NCBI RefSeq assembly: GCF_002895525.1
Contig: NZ_AZRL01000016.1
Coordinates: 159,362 to 223,361 of the forward strand
DNA: 64,000 nucleotides
From: Petrotoga olearia DSM 13574
GTDB taxonomy: Bacteria > Thermotogota > Thermotogae > Petrotogales > Petrotogaceae
Direction of reading: 5' to 3'
The translations under genes and the position numbers were made by a program. The notes under the pieces were generated by a model. The model saw only the letters and a list, made by a program, of their open reading frames with translations, ran no database searches and was not told where the DNA came from. Shown in pieces: positions 62,132 to 64,000 of the stretch. The stretch's first letter is position 1, and every line of letters begins with the position of its first letter.

Positions 62132-62536
62132 TCAGCATTTGCTATGGCTATTGATACCAAGTTTCTCTTCTATCTCCCTTGCTTGATAGGTGAAGGAAGA
62201 ATAACTTCCTTTGTATCCTTCTTCACAGATGAGTTCGTATATACGTCTTTTGGTTAACTTTTGGTTCTTGGGTTGATTTGAATTGTATTCTAACAAGTGT
62301 TTGATACGTTTTTCAAAATCTCCATTTACTGGTTTATCTCTATCAACGTTCATATGATACTTCTGTTCTGGATTCTTGATAGCTCTTTTAACCGTTGCTC
62401 TGTGTATCCCCATTTCTTTTGCTATCTCTCTTTGACTTTTGTGTTTGTTAAAATACAAAAATCTTATATAATTGTATTGTACCTTCTCTATCACCTTCCT
62501 TGAACCCCCCTTCGGGGCGTTTCCCCCCCTGTACAA
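62132..62536 (-). pseudogene. IS21-type istA transposase, N-terminal fragment
   Basis: The 134-residue frame has an HTH segment (YFNKHKSQREIAKEMGIHRATVKRAIKNP) and KLTKRRIYELICEEGYKGSYSSFTYQAREI, the start of IS21-family IstA proteins. The integrase core with DDE residues, which should follow, is missing after LGINSHSKC. The first residues of the frame (MYRGGNAPKGGSRK) are coded by GC-rich repeat sequence; a GTG giving VIEKVQYNY is a likelier start. No istB is seen. Confidence 0.7.
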
Positions 62537-62544
62537 TTTTTTTA

Positions 62545-62581
62545 TCCAAATTCATTATACAGGATTTGTGTGATAGGGTGG
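62545..62581. repeat. Second copy of the TTCATTATACAGG repeat
   Basis: The 33 bases at 62549-62581 are identical to 56901-56933. The segment lies just beyond the istA fragment; a 60-residue frame across it (62542-62724) has no ribosome site and is not called. Confidence 0.7.
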
Positions 62582-62739
62582 TACACTTTTCGATGAATAA
62601 GTGCAAAAAAATTGGTTAGATTATAAATCGATGTCTTTAAAATGATACTCTTTCCTTCAACCCAAACATTCTTCTTTGACTTAACAAAAGCATTCTCGCA
62701 ATCTACAAGATGAACGTTCTTCAATAAAACGGGCGCAGT

Positions 62740-62940
62740 GTGAAAAGAAACAAACCCTTTTCCTTATGGTTGAAAAGCTGGGAAAGGGACCGCAAGTCCC
62801 TCTTTCCTTATAGGGTGGGGAGCGGGGGAAGGGCGCTATAAAACTCATTATACAGGAGTTGGATAATAAGATAACACATCTTCAAAAACATATGGTATAA
62901 TTAAATTGACAAAGAAAACATTTTACCAATCTTATAGGCC
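62740..62940 (+). repeat. Full repeat with hairpin, G-tract block and promoter, copy C
   Basis: CCCTTTTCCTTATGGTTG, GGGACCGCAAGTCCC hairpin, G-tract block at 62813-62833 (GGG-T-GGGG-AGC-GGGGG-AA-GGG), then CTATAAAACTCATTATAC through CTTCAAAAACATATGG-TATAAT (-10 at 62896-62901). It ends 75 bases before the UPF0175 gene. It fills most of the 479-base gap. Confidence 0.8.
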
Positions 62941-63015
62941 GACTTTGTGGGCACTATATACAGTGTTTTTGAGTTTCTAAAAAGCGAGTATAAATATTTT
63001 ACGAGGAGTGTTTTT

Positions 63016-63243
63016 ATGAAAACCATATCTATAAATCTACCAGATTTTATCGATTTAAATGAAAAAGAAGTTAAATTGTTGATAGCCTCAAAATTATATG
63101 AAGAAGGCAAGTTATCCATAGGAGAAGCTGCACAACTAGCAGAGCTTTCCAAGAGAGCTTTTATTGAAATATTAGGTAGTTTCGATGTCTCACTATTTAA
63201 TTACAATGCTGAAGAATTAAGAAATGATGTGAAAAATGCCTAA
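63016..63243 (+). CDS. UPF0175-type antitoxin
   Basis: The 75-residue protein (MKTISINLPDFI to LRNDVKNA) matches UPF0175: a strand to start, then an HTH-like middle (KLSIGEAAQLAELSKRAFIEILGSF). ATG 63016 follows GAGGAGTG. It overlaps the PIN gene by 8 bases and is probably its antitoxin. The promoter in repeat copy C points to it. Confidence 0.82.
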   Translation: MKTISINLPDFIDLNEKEVKLLIASKLYEEGKLSIGEAAQLAELSKRAFIEILGSFDVSLFNYNAEELRNDVKNA

Positions 63244-63685
63244 TTACATATCTGACACAAGTTGTCTAATTGTTTTAGACAATATTGATATGCTGTTCAT
63301 TCTAAAAGAGCTTTATGGAAATATATTTATAACGCAAGAAGTTTTAAAAGAATTCGAAAAGCCGATTCCCGAATGGATAAAAGTTCGAGAAGTTAACGAT
63401 AAGAAATATCTAAAACTATTATCTACGTTTATTGATTTAGGAGAAGCAAGTTCAATAGCTCTAGCTTTAGAAAAAGAAGATGTAATTTTAATTTTGGATG
63501 ACTTGAAAGCAAGAAAATTAGCAAACAAGTTAAATCTCCAAATTACTGGAACGTTAGGCGTTATTATTAGCGCAAAAAATAAGAATATAATATCTTCTCT
63601 TGAAGAAGTTTTAAACAAATTAAAGAAAGCAGGTTTTAGAATTTCTAAGGAATTAGAAAACGAAATTTTAAAATACGAGAACTAG
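63236..63685 (+). CDS. PIN-domain (DUF3368) toxin
   Basis: The 149-residue PIN-like RNase has SDTSCLIVLDNID with the first acid (D7), DLGEASSIALALEK with the central acid, VILILDDLKARKLA with the third, and ITGTLGVIISAK. These are the DUF3368 positions. It is coupled to UPF0175 by ATGCCTAA overlap, a standard toxin-antitoxin layout. No terminator follows. Confidence 0.85.
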   Translation: MPNYISDTSCLIVLDNIDMLFILKELYGNIFITQEVLKEFEKPIPEWIKVREVNDKKYLKLLSTFIDLGEASSIALALEKEDVILILDDLKARKLANKLNLQITGTLGVIISAKNKNIISSLEEVLNKLKKAGFRISKELENEILKYEN

Positions 63686-63839
63686 CCGCATTGCACTTAC
63701 TAAACTAAAAGAACATCAAAAATTCCACAAAATTCACCAAGCCCTTGTTCCACAGTCGAAAACATAAAGACCTAGCCAAAAAGACACCTTATGCAGACGT
63801 TTTGTATATTTTTAATAATAAAGTATTTTACCCCTGCCG

Positions 63840-64000
63840 AGCATTTTTTCACCTTCCTTAGAAGAGCAGGTTGCGTGGTGAAAAGGAGCAAACCCCTTTC
63901 CTTATGGTTGAAAAGCGGGGAAAGGGACCGCAGGTCCCTCTTCCACATGGGTGGTGAGCAGGGGAAGGGCACTAACAAAGATCCTTTTCCTCACGGGTGG
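63840..64000 (+). repeat. Repeat copy at the right edge
   Basis: AGCAGGTTGCGTGGTGAAAAGG, CCCTTTCCTTATGGTTGAAAAG, the AAAGGGACCGCAGGTCCCTC hairpin, a worn G block (GGGTGGTGAGCAGGGGAAGGG). At 63978-64000 comes AAGATCCTTTTCCTCACGGG, identical to the start of the copy near 56857. The next copy therefore begins at the window edge. No gene is seen from 63686 onward. Confidence 0.7.

Noticed and set aside
62542..62724. 60-residue minus-strand frame
   Set aside because: No ribosome site, no family, and its end is made of repeat sequence; at best a decayed remnant.
63772..63978. 68-residue minus-strand frame
   Set aside because: It consists mostly of the GC-rich repeat and looks like a chance open frame.
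53600..64000. CRISPR array
   Set aside because: The repeats here differ in length and spacing and are not separated by unique 30-40 base spacers; no cas-like gene is present.

Overview
The window is a low-GC bacterial chromosome segment, roughly one third G+C by eye, most like the phylum Thermotogae and plausibly a Petrotoga-type organism. This is inferred from family resemblance, not from a search. Supporting points are an SLH plus coiled-coil plus C-terminal membrane anchor protein of the Omp-alpha (toga) kind, a rubrerythrin / superoxide reductase / rubredoxin operon like that of Thermotoga, and an H-NOX chemoreceptor. Many genes start at TTG behind strong GGAGG sites, and promoters are TTGACA-17-TATAAT or TGNTATAAT.

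Positions 1-53,600 are mostly core genome. A likely minus-strand operon of about 12.6 kb runs aspS-cmk-ispH-rpsA-der-plsY, then a TPR/propeller protein, a TPR protein, an SLBB polysaccharide-export protein and rsmA (15.6 down to 2.9 kb). Then come the Omp-alpha gene, a DUF47 protein, a response regulator with ileS, a large sensor kinase, clpC, the anti-oxidant operon and the H-NOX-MCP gene. From 30 to 40.7 kb lie small membrane and hydrolase genes and a minus-strand run: a PH-like membrane protein, alr, a YhaM-like exonuclease, topA, ddl, hslV, a Nudix protein, a small hypothetical, a PHP phosphoesterase and DUF368. On the plus strand follow a 5-formyl-THF cyclo-ligase, a nitrilase, dnaK and a GNAT enzyme. 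Next on the minus strand are a Glu-Val-Phe tRNA operon, murC, murG, ftsW and argS, and a polar amino-acid ABC transporter.

From about 53.7 kb to the end the window is accessory: an AAA ATPase with a DUF234/nuclease-like tail behind a four-unit operator, an MntA-HepT pair, an MqsR-like toxin with a zinc-finger/HTH/Panacea-like antitoxin under a 30-bp palindrome, and a base-composition outlier of 581 residues with a HEPN-like R-x5-H motif. It also holds Rpn-family remnants, a broken nuclease-like gene, an IS21 istA fragment and a UPF0175/PIN toxin-antitoxin pair.

A dispersed GC-rich repeat family runs through the whole window. Its modules are an AACTCTAAAA stretch, short GC hairpins, a G-tract block that fits the G-quadruplex pattern, and in three places an AT-rich block with an extended -10 promoter. 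These three AT-rich copies sit just upstream of MntA-HepT, the Rpn pseudogene and the UPF0175/PIN pair. Repeat copies also supply the last codons of murG and of a truncated nuclease-like gene, and a related GC-rich hairpin lies at the start of ftsW. The most interesting candidates are the HEPN-like 581-residue gene, the repeat acting as a portable promoter, the O2-type H-NOX chemoreceptor, and the operator arrays of the ATPase and toxin-antitoxin genes.
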